A stretch of DNA of 38,431 nucleotides from an uncultured Pelagibacteraceae bacterium (GTDB lineage Bacteria > Pseudomonadota > Alphaproteobacteria > Pelagibacterales > Pelagibacteraceae): contig CACOMK010000010.1 of the NCBI GenBank assembly GCA_902628305.1, forward strand, positions 1-38,431, in the 5' to 3' direction. A program made the translations under genes and the position numbers. The notes under the pieces were generated by a model that was given only the letters and a program-made list of their open reading frames with translations, was not told where the DNA came from and did not search any database. Below, in pieces: positions 15,782-24,387 of the stretch. The stretch's first letter is position 1. Each line of letters starts with the position of its first letter.

Positions 15782-16813
15782 ATGGAAGCATTAAAGAAAA
15801 ATAAAAAAATATTTTTTAATATTGGTTTGTTAGCTATTTTTGTTTGGTTGTTAATAACTAGTTACAGTCAATCAAAAAGAAAACCTGACAATATAGGAGA
15901 ATTATTAAATGATTTTTCATGGTTAGGAGGTAAATGGCCTAAGTGGTTAGACCTACCATTAATGAATTGGATAAATTCTGGTTTTAAAACACTTAACGAA
16001 AAATATGGATATATATTTGAGGCTATAAATAATGTTCTTCTTTATATGCTAATGCTTGTAAAAAACTTTTTAATTCAAGCTCCATGGCCTTTAGTAATAC
16101 TTGGTGTTATAGTATTAACTTATTTTGCAAGCGGTAGAAAAATAGGAACAACAGTATTTGTAGGTTTTTGTACTTTTTTTATAGGTTTCCTTCATCCAAT
16201 ATTTTGGCAAAAAGCAATTGAAACAACTGCAATAATGTTAATTGGAATATTTCTTTGTGTGGTTGCCGGTATTCCATTGGGAATAGCGATGGCGAGAAGT
16301 GCAAGAACTAGAAATGTTATTCTGCCAGTTTTAGACTTAATGCAAACCATTCCAAGTTTCTGCTATTTGATACCAGGTATTATGTTGTTTGGCTTAGGTG
16401 CTGTTCCTGCAATTATAGCTACATTTATTTATGCAGTTCCGCCTTTAGTTAGGCTTACAGATTTAGGAATAAGATTGGTTGATACTGAAGTTATTGAGGC
16501 TGCAGACGCATTTGGCGCAAGTAAAAAACAAAAACTATGGGGTGTGCAAATGCCTTTAGCTTTGCCCAATATAATGCAGGGAATTAACCAATGCACAATG
16601 ATGGCATTAGCTATGGTCGTTATTGCATCAATGATAGGTACTAGAGGTTTGGGAGATGAAGTGTTACTTGGTCTTCAACAATTAAATGTTGGAAGAGCTG
16701 CTGAAGCAGGAATTGCAATTGTTCTGTTAGCGATAGTTCTCGATAGAATTACCCAATCATATGGGGAAACCCTCCAAGAAAGAACAGCACCAAATACAAA
16801 GAAAGGTAAATAA
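15782..16813 (+). CDS. proW: Glycine betaine/proline ABC transporter permease (ProW-like)
   Basis: A 343-residue inner-membrane permease. A first hydrophobic segment (about 9-28) precedes a hydrophilic stretch of about 45 residues, then the membrane core begins. The core has the AMARSARTRNVILPVLDLMQTIPSFCY-type region typical of ProW/OpuAB and an EAA-like loop, VIEAADAFGASKKQKLWGVQMPLALP. It forms the homodimeric channel energised by ProV, whose start overlaps this stop by one base (TAATG). Translation initiation looks weak (only AAAGAAAAA upstream), in keeping with low permease demand and the preceding terminator. Confidence 0.92.
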   Translation: MEALKKNKKIFFNIGLLAIFVWLLITSYSQSKRKPDNIGELLNDFSWLGGKWPKWLDLPLMNWINSGFKTLNEKYGYIFEAINNVLLYMLMLVKNFLIQAPWPLVILGVIVLTYFASGRKIGTTVFVGFCTFFIGFLHPIFWQKAIETTAIMLIGIFLCVVAGIPLGIAMARSARTRNVILPVLDLMQTIPSFCYLIPGIMLFGLGAVPAIIATFIYAVPPLVRLTDLGIRLVDTEVIEAADAFGASKKQKLWGVQMPLALPNIMQGINQCTMMALAMVVIASMIGTRGLGDEVLLGLQQLNVGRAAEAGIAIVLLAIVLDRITQSYGETLQERTAPNTKKGK

Positions 16814-17838
16814 TGTCTAAAATAGAGATTAATAATGTTTACAAAATTTTTGGTAATAATCCTCAATCAGTTATGCCAATGGTAAAAGAAGGAGCAAATA
16901 AAGAGGAGGTATTAGAACAAACAGGTCACACAGTTGGTCTTGATAATGTTTCATTAAAAATAGAGGAAGGTGAGACCTTTGTTTGTATGGGTTTATCTGG
17001 ATCTGGAAAGTCAACATTAATTCGACATTTAAATAGGCTAATCGATCCTACTGACGGAGAAATTATAGTAGAAGGTACAAATGTTATGTCTTTTAATAAA
17101 GAGCAATTAATTGATTTTAGAAGACACAAGATGAGTATGGTTTTTCAAAGGTTTGGTTTATTTCCACACAAAACAGTGATCCAAAATGTTGGATATGGAT
17201 TGGAAATGCAAGGAAAACAGCTGGAAGAAATAAATAAAACAGCTATGGAAAAAATTGAAGCTGTAGGCCTAAGTGGTTTTGAAAATCAATTTCCAAATCA
17301 ATTATCAGGCGGTATGCAACAACGTGTTGGTCTTGCAAGAGCTTTAGCAACTGATAGTGATATAATGTTAATGGATGAAGCTTTTAGTGCTTTAGATCCA
17401 CTAATAAGAAGTGATATGCAGAAACAATTACTTGATCTTCAATCGGAATTAAAAAAGACAATCGTATTTATTACTCATGACTTAGATGAGTCTTTAAGAC
17501 TTGGAGACCATATTGGAATATTGAATGCTGGAAAACTAGTTCAAGTTGGAACTCCAGTTGATATCATTATGAACCCTGCAGATGATTATGTTAAAGCATT
17601 TGTGAAAGATGTTAATAGAGCAAAAGTAATTAAAGCAAAAATAATTATGAAAAGTACTAACCAGTCGGATGATATTGATAAAACAAATTTAATTAAAGTA
17701 AATGAGGATCAATTTATTGAAGAATTTTTACCACAAATTGTATGTTCGAATTCTAATTGTGAAGTAGTTGATAAAAGTGGAAATGTAAAAGGTTATATAT
17801 CTAATAAAGAATTACAGACATCACTTACAAAATCATAA
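16813..17838 (+). CDS. proV: Glycine betaine/proline ABC transporter ATP-binding protein (ProV-like)
   Basis: A 341-residue ATPase with the ProV-type N-terminal extension (KIFGNNPQSVMPMVKEG). It has Walker A GLSGSGKST, the Q-loop segment FQRFGLFPHKTV, the signature LSGGMQQRVGLARAL and Walker B IMLMDEAFSALDP. The DEA instead of DEP is characteristic of ProV/OpuAA. After about residue 270 only a short C-terminal segment remains, ending in a region that resembles part of a CBS domain (VVDKSGNVKGYISNKEL). E. coli ProV, at about 400 residues, carries two CBS domains that sense ionic strength, so osmotic gating may be reduced. An SDR gene follows 3 bp later. Confidence 0.92.
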   Translation: MSKIEINNVYKIFGNNPQSVMPMVKEGANKEEVLEQTGHTVGLDNVSLKIEEGETFVCMGLSGSGKSTLIRHLNRLIDPTDGEIIVEGTNVMSFNKEQLIDFRRHKMSMVFQRFGLFPHKTVIQNVGYGLEMQGKQLEEINKTAMEKIEAVGLSGFENQFPNQLSGGMQQRVGLARALATDSDIMLMDEAFSALDPLIRSDMQKQLLDLQSELKKTIVFITHDLDESLRLGDHIGILNAGKLVQVGTPVDIIMNPADDYVKAFVKDVNRAKVIKAKIIMKSTNQSDDIDKTNLIKVNEDQFIEEFLPQIVCSNSNCEVVDKSGNVKGYISNKELQTSLTKS

Positions 17839-17841
17839 TTA

Positions 17842-18630
17842 ATGATTAATCAATCATTAAAGAATAAAAAAATTATTATTTCTGCTGGTGCATCTGGTAT
17901 TGGATTAGCTACAGCTAAGGTCTGTCTTTCGCGTGGAGCATATGTATATCTCTGTGACATCGATAATAAATCTTTAAATAAATTAGATAAACATTCTCTT
18001 AAAAATAAAAGACTTTTTACATTTAATTGTGATGCAGCAGACGAAAGTCAAGTATCAGATTTGTTTAAGAAAATACTTAAGAAGACAAAAAAAATTGATG
18101 CTTTGATAAATAATGTTGGAATTGCTGGACCGACTGGATCACTTGAAAAATTAAATTCTAAAGATTGGGAAAAAACTATTCAAGTAGATGTTAATAGTCA
18201 TTTTTATTTTACCAAAAGAGCTATACCTTTAATTAAAAAATCAAGAAACGGATCAATAATTAATATTTCATCAACAGCAGGTATACTTGGTTTTCCTTTA
18301 AGATCACCTTATGCAGCAAGTAAATGGGCAATAATTGGCGTTACCAAAACTTTAGCAATGGAACTTGGAAAATTTAATATTAGAGTGAATGCAGTTTGCC
18401 CTGGTTCAATAAAGGGTGAGAGAATGAAAAGAGTAATAAGAGATAAAGCAAAATTTACAAAAGTTTCCTCTAAAACAGTTGAAAAAGAATTTATTTCAAT
18501 GAGTTCTATGAAAAAGTGGATTCTAGAGGAAGATATAGGAAAAATGTGCGCTTTTTTAATATCAGATGACTCAAGCAAAGTGTCGGGGCAAGTAATCTCT
18601 GTAGATGGGCATACAGAGAGAAACGACTAA
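17842..18630 (+). CDS. Short-chain dehydrogenase/reductase (SDR)
   Basis: A 262-residue classical SDR with the cofactor motif AGASGIG (15-21), the NNVG structural motif and the catalytic set Ser144, Tyr157 and Lys161 (YAASK). It would use NAD(P) to interconvert an alcohol and a ketone. It starts 3 bp after the ProV-like gene and is presumably co-transcribed with the transporter, so its substrate may be the imported compound or a product of it. Its 3' end overlaps the convergent GFA-family gene by 4 bp. No specific substrate can be read from the sequence. Confidence 0.88.
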   Translation: MINQSLKNKKIIISAGASGIGLATAKVCLSRGAYVYLCDIDNKSLNKLDKHSLKNKRLFTFNCDAADESQVSDLFKKILKKTKKIDALINNVGIAGPTGSLEKLNSKDWEKTIQVDVNSHFYFTKRAIPLIKKSRNGSIINISSTAGILGFPLRSPYAASKWAIIGVTKTLAMELGKFNIRVNAVCPGSIKGERMKRVIRDKAKFTKVSSKTVEKEFISMSSMKKWILEEDIGKMCAFLISDDSSKVSGQVISVDGHTERND

Positions 18631-19025
18631 TTTGAAAATCTTTTATATTTTGGAAGTTTATCAGTTATTTTATAAAAATCTGATTTAGAACTGACAAATA
18701 TATTTCGCACTGTTTTAAGACCTGTTTTTCCGTTAAACATGCCTGCTGCTATCGAAATATTATCTGAATTTTTAAATTTAAAAAAAATACTAGCCCCACA
18801 TTTATTACAAAAACCTCTTCTTGCATGAATAGATGATTTAAACCATTTAAGTGTTTTTTTATTTATAAATTTAATATCCTTATTTTTAACATTAGAGTAG
18901 GCACCATATGATCCATGAGTTTTTCTACACTGAATACAATGACAATTTGAAACGTTTCTGTGTTTACCACTAGTTTTAAACTTTACTCCTTTACATAAAC
19001 AACTAGCTATCAAAGTTCTCTTCAT
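18627..19025 (-). CDS. GFA-family protein (CENP-V/GFA zinc fold)
   Basis: A 132-residue zinc protein with the GFA cysteine pattern: Cys9 and Cys11, Cys28, Cys30 and Cys33 (NCHCIQC), and Cys73 and Cys76 (FCNKCG). The name-giving member was proposed to speed condensation of formaldehyde with glutathione, though most relatives have no demonstrated reaction. It is the last gene of the minus-strand operon that begins with a Rieske oxygenase, and its start overlaps the carnitine dehydrogenase stop by one base (TAATG). If the Rieske enzyme removes methyl groups oxidatively, formaldehyde would be released and a GFA protein would make sense as a handler. That link is inference. Confidence 0.82.
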   Translation of the reverse strand: MKRTLIASCLCKGVKFKTSGKHRNVSNCHCIQCRKTHGSYGAYSNVKNKDIKFINKKTLKWFKSSIHARRGFCNKCGASIFFKFKNSDNISIAAGMFNGKTGLKTVRNIFVSSKSDFYKITDKLPKYKRFSN

Positions 19026-19969
19026 TATCCTCTAATTTTATTTTCGTATTTTTTTCTTAACTTTTGAAGATCAACTAAATACTGATCTCTTATATTTGAT
19101 ATCATTGCAACCGATTTACCTTTGGCTTGTTTTGCTGTCCCTGAAATAAGTCTAGATGATAGTTTTTTTGATAATTTTGGAGCTTTTAATTTTGTCCAAG
19201 GTAATTTTAAAGCAGGTCCAAATTGTTCAAGCATATGTTTCATGCCAGTTTTTCCACCTGCTAGATGAAAAGTTAAAAATGTACCCATTAAGGACCATCT
19301 TAGTCCTGGACCATCCTCAATCGCTCTGTCTAATTCCTCAGTAGTTGCATATCCTTCGTTAATAATATGTAGCCCTTCTCTCCATAAAGCTTCTTGCAAC
19401 CTATCAGATAAATATCCAGGTAACTCATTTTTTACCATAATTGGATTCATGGAAATCGATTTATAAAATTTTTTAGCTTCTTTTAAAAATTTATTTTTTG
19501 TTTTTTTACCTGGCACAATTTCAACAGCAGGTAATAAATAGACAGGATTAAATGGATGTCCAATCATTGTTCTTTCAGGATTTTTACATTTAGAATAAAT
19601 TCTTGAAGGTAACAGGCCTGAAGAACTTGATGAAATAATTGCATTGGGTTTAGCATATTTTCCAATTAAGCTCATCAATTTAGTTTTTAAAGCATAATTT
19701 TCACTAGCACATTCTTGAACAAAATCTGCATTTCTTAGAGTTTCTTCAATTGTAGTAAAAAATTTAAAATTTTTAAGATTAATTGATTTTTTATTAAAAA
19801 GTTTTTTTACATATGGCCAAGTTCTTTTAATTTCTGAAATTAAATTTTTTTTTAATTTAAGATCTTTGTCGTAAGCATAAACAATTTTATTATGTGCCAA
19901 ACATCTAATAATCCAACCTGTACCAATTACACCAGTGCCTACTACTGCTACTTTATGAATTCTTGTCAT
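19025..19969 (-). CDS. L-carnitine dehydrogenase (CdhA/LcdH-like)
   Basis: A 314-residue member of the 3-hydroxyacyl-CoA dehydrogenase family. It has the NAD motif GTGVIGTGW (11-19), ASENYALK, SSSSGLLPS, the catalytic-His region GHPFNPVYLLPAVEIVPG, and GPGLRWSLMGTFLTFHLAGG in the C-domain. The last block closely matches what I recall of bacterial L-carnitine dehydrogenases, not acyl-CoA enzymes, and the length (about 315) also agrees. It oxidises L-carnitine to 3-dehydrocarnitine in the cytoplasm. The next two steps of the pathway (BKACE, thioesterase) are encoded at 24849-25736 and 26501-26968. It starts one base after the MetX-like gene's stop, in a tightly packed operon. Confidence in the substrate is good but rests on memory of motifs. 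Confidence 0.85.
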   Translation of the reverse strand: MTRIHKVAVVGTGVIGTGWIIRCLAHNKIVYAYDKDLKLKKNLISEIKRTWPYVKKLFNKKSINLKNFKFFTTIEETLRNADFVQECASENYALKTKLMSLIGKYAKPNAIISSSSSGLLPSRIYSKCKNPERTMIGHPFNPVYLLPAVEIVPGKKTKNKFLKEAKKFYKSISMNPIMVKNELPGYLSDRLQEALWREGLHIINEGYATTEELDRAIEDGPGLRWSLMGTFLTFHLAGGKTGMKHMLEQFGPALKLPWTKLKAPKLSKKLSSRLISGTAKQAKGKSVAMISNIRDQYLVDLQKLRKKYENKIRG

Positions 19970-19970
19970 T

Positions 19971-20981
19971 TCAATTTAAAAGTTCTTTAATATTTTTATC
20001 AAGTTTTTTTTCAAAATTTTTATCATTTCCAGGATTTGCTGCACAATGACCAAAAGATGAATCTACCGGTCTTAAAGAAGAATTAGGAATAAATTTTTCT
20101 TCATATTTATTATCTTCCGTTCTAAAATAAAGATCTTGATTGCAAGGCATCAAAATTGTTTTTGCTTTAATTGATTTAAGTGCTTTAGTATAATTATTTT
20201 TATAAATTGGTCCTTTGCTTATATCGTTAAGTTGCCAAGTTTTAAGCTTTGAAAGTAAATTATTTGCATCCCAATTTCTAGCATGATCATTTTCCCAATC
20301 CTTTAATAATTCTTCAGAATTTTTGTAACCAAGTTTTTTATATAATTTTTCTCTATAAAATTTTTGAGAAAAAGCCCAACCAGCATAAACTCGTCCAAAC
20401 GCTCTTAAACCTTTAACTGGCTGTTTTTTATAGTTACCTTTATTCCAACTTTTATCAGCAGTAAGCGCGGCTTTAACTCCTTCTAAAAACACATGGTTAT
20501 GAATTGATGTTTTAGACGAAGCACAAAAAGGCAGAATTGCTTCGACCATATTTGGATATTGTGCTGCCCATTGATAAGACTGACAACCAGCCATTGACCA
20601 ACCTGTTACTAGTGCTATTTTTTTTATTTTTAATTTCTCTGTAATAAGTTTGTGTTGACAGTAAATATTGTCCCATAATGTTATAGTTGGAAATTTTGCT
20701 CCAAATTGTTTTTTTATAGAATTATTTGGTGATGAAGAAAAACCATTTCCAAACATATTGATTGATACGATAAAGTATTTATTTGGATTTATAGCTCTAT
20801 TTTTTCCCATAAATCCCTCGTTCCTTATGTGGCTTCCTGTGTAAAAGGTTGGAAGAACAATTGCATTAGAGCAACTTTTATTTAATTTACCATAAGTTTT
20901 ATATGCTAGTTCTGCAGAATTTAAAATTTTACCCGATAAAAGCTTAACGTTTCCTAATTTAAACGTCTCATAACTAGCCAT
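19971..20981 (-). CDS. MetX-like alpha/beta hydrolase
   Basis: A 336-residue alpha/beta-hydrolase of the homoserine O-acetyltransferase family. The nucleophile elbow is GWSMAGCQSYQW (Ser129), with Asp in CNQDLYF and His in SSFGHCAANPG as likely triad partners. True MetX enzymes usually carry GGSMGGMQ at the elbow and GHDAFL near the end; both are altered here, so a methionine-pathway acyltransferase is doubtful and a hydrolase of an ester, amide or thioester is as likely. It starts 3 bp after the glutamine-synthetase-like gene and leads directly into carnitine dehydrogenase. Hydrolysis of an acyl-carnitine or gamma-glutamyl product would fit the context but is speculation. Confidence 0.75.
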   Translation of the reverse strand: MASYETFKLGNVKLLSGKILNSAELAYKTYGKLNKSCSNAIVLPTFYTGSHIRNEGFMGKNRAINPNKYFIVSINMFGNGFSSSPNNSIKKQFGAKFPTITLWDNIYCQHKLITEKLKIKKIALVTGWSMAGCQSYQWAAQYPNMVEAILPFCASSKTSIHNHVFLEGVKAALTADKSWNKGNYKKQPVKGLRAFGRVYAGWAFSQKFYREKLYKKLGYKNSEELLKDWENDHARNWDANNLLSKLKTWQLNDISKGPIYKNNYTKALKSIKAKTILMPCNQDLYFRTEDNKYEEKFIPNSSLRPVDSSFGHCAANPGNDKNFEKKLDKNIKELLN

Positions 20982-20984
20982 GGA

Positions 20985-22406
20985 TCAATAGAGTCTTAGG
21001 TACTCTTTTACTTCCCAATCAGTAACTGCTTGATGGTATCTTTCCCACTCATCATTTTTATAAGCAAGCAAAGATTTTTTCATGACTGATCCTATTACTT
21101 CTTCAGATAGATCGTCTTTTTTTAGTGCTTCAATGGCCATTAGTAAATTTCTTGGAAGTCTTTTAATTCCAAGTTTTTTAAACTCACTATCAGTCATTTC
21201 ATAAAGATCTTGATCTGTTGGTTTACCTGGGTGAATTTTATTTTTAATACCCTCTACTGCAGCTGAAAGTGTCATTGAAAAAGCTAAATATACATTCATT
21301 GTCATGTCTGCAGCTCTATTTTCAATACAATATCTATTTTGTGGTAATCTAAACTGAGCTGATCTGTTATTGTGTCCATATGTAATGTTTGTGGGCGCCC
21401 AAGTAACTGTACCCCCTTCAAATCCACCAACTCTTGGTACCAATCCATTATATGAATTTACAGTTGAACATGTAATTGAGGTTAGTGCTTCTGCGTGTTT
21501 CATAAGCCCACCAACGGCAAACAAAGACTCTTTAGACCATTTATTTCCACCATCAAAAATATTTTTTCCCTTTTTATCAACCATTGAAAAATTTATGTGA
21601 GCTCCTGATCTCCAATCACCTATCGTTGGTTTTGGCATAAATGTAATAAACATGTTATGTTTTTTTGCGACTTCCTTAAGGAGAATACGAAGAAAAACTA
21701 ATCTGTCAGCCATTTCTAAAAGATTCGTATAATGGAAATCTAACTCAAATTGAGAATATGCTCCTTCAGCAACTACATCGTGCAGTTTCCAACCTAATCC
21801 GTTAAGAATATCTATTAACTCTTTTAAAAAATGCATTGAGTCTAATGAATGCTCAACATCGTAACCAAAAGCTTGACGTCTCGGTCTAATTCCTTTTATA
21901 GGATCAGTATCAATAGCTTTTATAGGTTGACCATTTTCATCATACTTCATTGCAATAAATTCAGGTTCCACACCAGCCATACCTTTGTATCCAGCATCTT
22001 GTGCTTTTTGCATGTTGCGTTTTAAAGCCTGTCTTGGACAAACATTATAGGGTTTATCTTCCCAAAAAAGGTCTGCAAAAATAATTGCTGTAGATGTATC
22101 CCAAGGACAAATATAAACAGAATCTAAATCTGGTAACATTACCTGATCAGAGTCTGCTGGTGTTAATTCTGGAACAAAAGAAATAGAATGAACAGCAAAT
22201 TGAGGACCTTTTCCTAAACATAATGGTTCAAAATCGGACATAGGAACAGGTTTTGATTTTGGGATACCATGGAGATCAATCCAACTTGATAAAACATATT
22301 TTACACCAGCATTTTTTAATTTTTTATGAACTGCAGGTATTTTTTTTCTATTACGATCAACCGCATCTTTGAAATTTTCATAATAGATTTTTTCGTTTTT
22401 ATTCAA
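20985..22406 (-). CDS. Type III glutamine synthetase-like ligase (GlnT / gamma-glutamylmethylamide synthetase type)
   Basis: A 473-residue glutamine-synthetase-family enzyme. The family landmarks are SSWIDLHGIPKSKPV near the N terminus, GVEPEF (metal-binding Glu), RSGAHINFSM where classic enzymes have GMHVH, and NRSAQFRLPQNRYCIENRAADMTMNVY at the C-terminal active site. The form resembles type III glutamate-ammonia ligases, a group that includes gamma-glutamylmethylamide synthetase of methylamine users. It may join glutamate to ammonia or an alkylamine with ATP. The start is TTG at 22406, chosen because a strong AGGAGG lies 8 nt upstream and no nearby ATG fits. Placement downstream of a Rieske oxygenase suggests capture of an amine released by C-N cleavage or demethylation; that is inference. 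Confidence 0.82.
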   Translation of the reverse strand: MNKNEKIYYENFKDAVDRNRKKIPAVHKKLKNAGVKYVLSSWIDLHGIPKSKPVPMSDFEPLCLGKGPQFAVHSISFVPELTPADSDQVMLPDLDSVYICPWDTSTAIIFADLFWEDKPYNVCPRQALKRNMQKAQDAGYKGMAGVEPEFIAMKYDENGQPIKAIDTDPIKGIRPRRQAFGYDVEHSLDSMHFLKELIDILNGLGWKLHDVVAEGAYSQFELDFHYTNLLEMADRLVFLRILLKEVAKKHNMFITFMPKPTIGDWRSGAHINFSMVDKKGKNIFDGGNKWSKESLFAVGGLMKHAEALTSITCSTVNSYNGLVPRVGGFEGGTVTWAPTNITYGHNNRSAQFRLPQNRYCIENRAADMTMNVYLAFSMTLSAAVEGIKNKIHPGKPTDQDLYEMTDSEFKKLGIKRLPRNLLMAIEALKKDDLSEEVIGSVMKKSLLAYKNDEWERYHQAVTDWEVKEYLRLY

Positions 22407-22414
22407 GTTGATTT

Positions 22415-22420
22415 CCTCCT
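22415..22420 (-). promoter_or_regulatory. Ribosome binding site deciding a TTG start
   Basis: AGGAGG on the minus strand, 8 nt before TTG at 22406-22404. It is one of the strongest Shine-Dalgarno sequences in the window and supports TTG as the start of the glutamine-synthetase-like gene. Confidence 0.75.
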
Positions 22421-22423
22421 AAT

Positions 22424-22822
22424 TTACGGTTGTGGCATGTCCTCAGGATCAATTCCAGGTACAAAAGTAATGCCAGCTTTTTGTTTCCAGTCATGAGGAT
22501 ATGCTGCATAAAATATTACACATTTTTCATCACACTCATATGCTATGTGATTATCTTTAGGAATATAAAGCACATCCCCTGGATTGCAGACATATGATTG
22601 CCCATCACAGGTCAATCTAAAAGTTCCTTCCATACAGTAAATAATTTCATCACAAGTCAAATCCCATGGCACTGATACTTTGTTCAAAAAATTTAACCCT
22701 CCACACATCGTGTTACTTACTTTGCTAGTGACAAATGGTTTAATATAACTTTTGCCTGGTTCTAGAGTATGAAGTCTATGCTCTATGTCTTTAAATTTAT
22801 ACAGCTGAGGCTTATTTGACAT
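22424..22822 (-). CDS. Cupin-domain protein
   Basis: A roughly 132-residue single-domain cupin. The two conserved blocks are seen around DEIIYCMEGTFRLTCDG and NPGDVLYIPKDNHIAYECDE; the metal-binding His set is incomplete compared with classic cupins. I chose ATG at 22822, which has AAAGGA 6 nt upstream, over the TTG at 22837. It lies 17 bp before the glutamine-synthetase-like gene and 16 bp after the glyoxalase-like gene. Small cupins of this sort (EutQ-like) often accompany amine catabolism, but their reactions are mostly unknown. A binding or isomerase role in the Rieske operon is possible; I do not assign one. Confidence 0.8.
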   Translation of the reverse strand: MSNKPQLYKFKDIEHRLHTLEPGKSYIKPFVTSKVSNTMCGGLNFLNKVSVPWDLTCDEIIYCMEGTFRLTCDGQSYVCNPGDVLYIPKDNHIAYECDEKCVIFYAAYPHDWKQKAGITFVPGIDPEDMPQP

Positions 22823-22838
22823 TCTAATTCCTTTCAAT

Positions 22839-23258
22839 TTATATTTTTAGTGGTTCATTTAATTCAACTTTGTAGCCATCAGGATCTTCACAAAATGCTA
22901 TTACTCTTGTTCCATGTTTCATTGGACCTGGTTTACGAGTTATATTGACACCAAGTTTTTCAAGATCCTCACAAGCTTTATAAACATCTGGAGTTTCTAT
23001 ACAGACATGGCCCCATCCGTTTCCTTTGTCATAATCTTCCTTTTGATCCCAATTATGAGTAAGCTCTAAACAAGGAGACTCAGTTTCTAAACCATATCCA
23101 ATAAAAGCATTTGTAAATTTTCCTTCTGGATAATCTGTTTTTCTTAAAATTTTCATACCTAGGGTTTTGCAGTAAAAATTAAAAGATGCTTCCAGATCTT
23201 TAACTCTGATCATTGTATGGGCTAATCGATATCCCTCTAGATTAATCTCTTTAGACAT
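22839..23258 (-). CDS. gloA: Glyoxalase I-like protein (lactoylglutathione lyase family)
   Basis: A 139-residue vicinal-oxygen-chelate protein with the glyoxalase I layout: His in AHTMIRVKD (about 14), Glu in CLELTHNW, His in WGHVCIET and Glu in YKVELNEP, the four expected metal ligands. The length and the GNGWGHVCIETPD block are those of bacterial GloA. It converts the hemithioacetal of methylglyoxal and glutathione to lactoylglutathione. Its ATG overlaps the end of the Rieske gene by 8 bp and is preceded by AAGGA. Placement in an amine-oxidising operon that also ends in a GFA gene suggests handling of a reactive aldehyde by glutathione, possibly methylglyoxal or a related 2-oxoaldehyde. Confidence 0.88.
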   Translation of the reverse strand: MSKEINLEGYRLAHTMIRVKDLEASFNFYCKTLGMKILRKTDYPEGKFTNAFIGYGLETESPCLELTHNWDQKEDYDKGNGWGHVCIETPDVYKACEDLEKLGVNITRKPGPMKHGTRVIAFCEDPDGYKVELNEPLKI

Positions 23259-24387
23259 TTTTTTTCCTTTTTATTGATTTAGAAGACTTCATTGTAGCAT
23301 CAACTATTAATTTTTGAAATGCTTGAACACCTTTTTCCCAAACTGGAGACAATAGACCACCTTCATGAGATGCTGGAGAATGTCTGCCCTCTTGAAGTCT
23401 TTCGCACATTTCGTGATCTTCTTTATGAACACTCCACCATATATTTTTAACCATTTTAATTTCTTCCTCGCTCATATCTTTACCATCTGTCGTGTAAATT
23501 ATCCTTTTTTGAGATGTCAAGCCTGGGCTAATAGGTACATTAAGATAAACACCAATTTGATTTGGAAAGTAAGAGCCAATGATAAAATTTGGGAATAGCG
23601 ACAAATATCTAGATGTTACAGATAAGGCTGTACTATTTTTAGTATCTTCTTCAGCTACATCAACTCCACTACCATAACAAACACCATCAACAACTGTATA
23701 ATGATCTTTAAGTGGTTGGTTAGTAGTAGTTTTATGAACGAATTGTACGTGATAAGGTTCAATAAAATTTTCAATTAAAAATTTCCAATTAGTATTTATT
23801 TTTCCAAAATCTAATGTTGCTGCATATCTTAATTTATTAAAATCAATATCATTAAACTTTGAAATAAGTGGTTTTGCATATTGCTCAAATTTTTTTGCTT
23901 TGCCATTAAAATTAATAAAAATCCAATCATGCCAAATGTGAATCTTTATTGGTTTTAAACCGTGATCAATATAATTAAATCCTTGTGGTTTATGTTGATT
24001 TGTACCACCAACATGAGGCGCTGCCTTTAAGTTTCCATCAAGATCATAACTCCAAGCGTGATAAGGACAACTTATAAGTTTACCTACATTTTTTTTTTCA
24101 TCGACAAGCTTTAGGCATCTATGACTACAAACATTATGGAAGGCTTTTATTTCATTATTATTGTTTTTTAATAAAAGTATCGGTTTATTTGCTATAAATA
24201 GTGGAATTACATCTCCAGAATTTTTTAGTTCATGAGCAAAACCCACAAACAACCAGTCATTAGATAAAACTGTTTCACATTCTTTTTTCCAAAAATTTTC
24301 ATCAATATAAGATTTAGCTGGTAAACCAAATATGGTGTTAGCATTTTTTGATTTTTTGATTTTTACTAAATTTTTTCCTTTAGACAT
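23251..24387 (-). CDS. Rieske non-heme iron oxygenase, alpha subunit (quaternary-amine type)
   Basis: A 378-residue oxygenase. The [2Fe-2S] cluster ligands are Cys87-x-His89 and Cys107-x2-His110 (CPYH). The mononuclear iron site is His213 and His218 (EPYHVQFVH) with an acidic ligand near Asp324. Length and the NWKFLIENFIEPYHVQFVH segment match the family of choline monooxygenase, glycine betaine and stachydrine demethylases, and carnitine monooxygenase (CntA). It would hydroxylate or demethylate a methylated amine, needing electrons from a ferredoxin-reductase partner that is not encoded in this window. It is first in an operon with glyoxalase, cupin, a GlnT-like ligase, MetX-like hydrolase, carnitine dehydrogenase and GFA. 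The 153-bp gap upstream (24388-24540) holds its promoter by position, though I see no clear -35/-10 pair there. Confidence 0.87.
   Translation of the reverse strand: MSKGKNLVKIKKSKNANTIFGLPAKSYIDENFWKKECETVLSNDWLFVGFAHELKNSGDVIPLFIANKPILLLKNNNNEIKAFHNVCSHRCLKLVDEKKNVGKLISCPYHAWSYDLDGNLKAAPHVGGTNQHKPQGFNYIDHGLKPIKIHIWHDWIFINFNGKAKKFEQYAKPLISKFNDIDFNKLRYAATLDFGKINTNWKFLIENFIEPYHVQFVHKTTTNQPLKDHYTVVDGVCYGSGVDVAEEDTKNSTALSVTSRYLSLFPNFIIGSYFPNQIGVYLNVPISPGLTSQKRIIYTTDGKDMSEEEIKMVKNIWWSVHKEDHEMCERLQEGRHSPASHEGGLLSPVWEKGVQAFQKLIVDATMKSSKSIKRKKNV

Noticed and set aside
22823-22837. TTG at 22837 as start of the cupin gene
   Set aside because: This stretch contains the AAAGGA ribosome site for ATG 22822.
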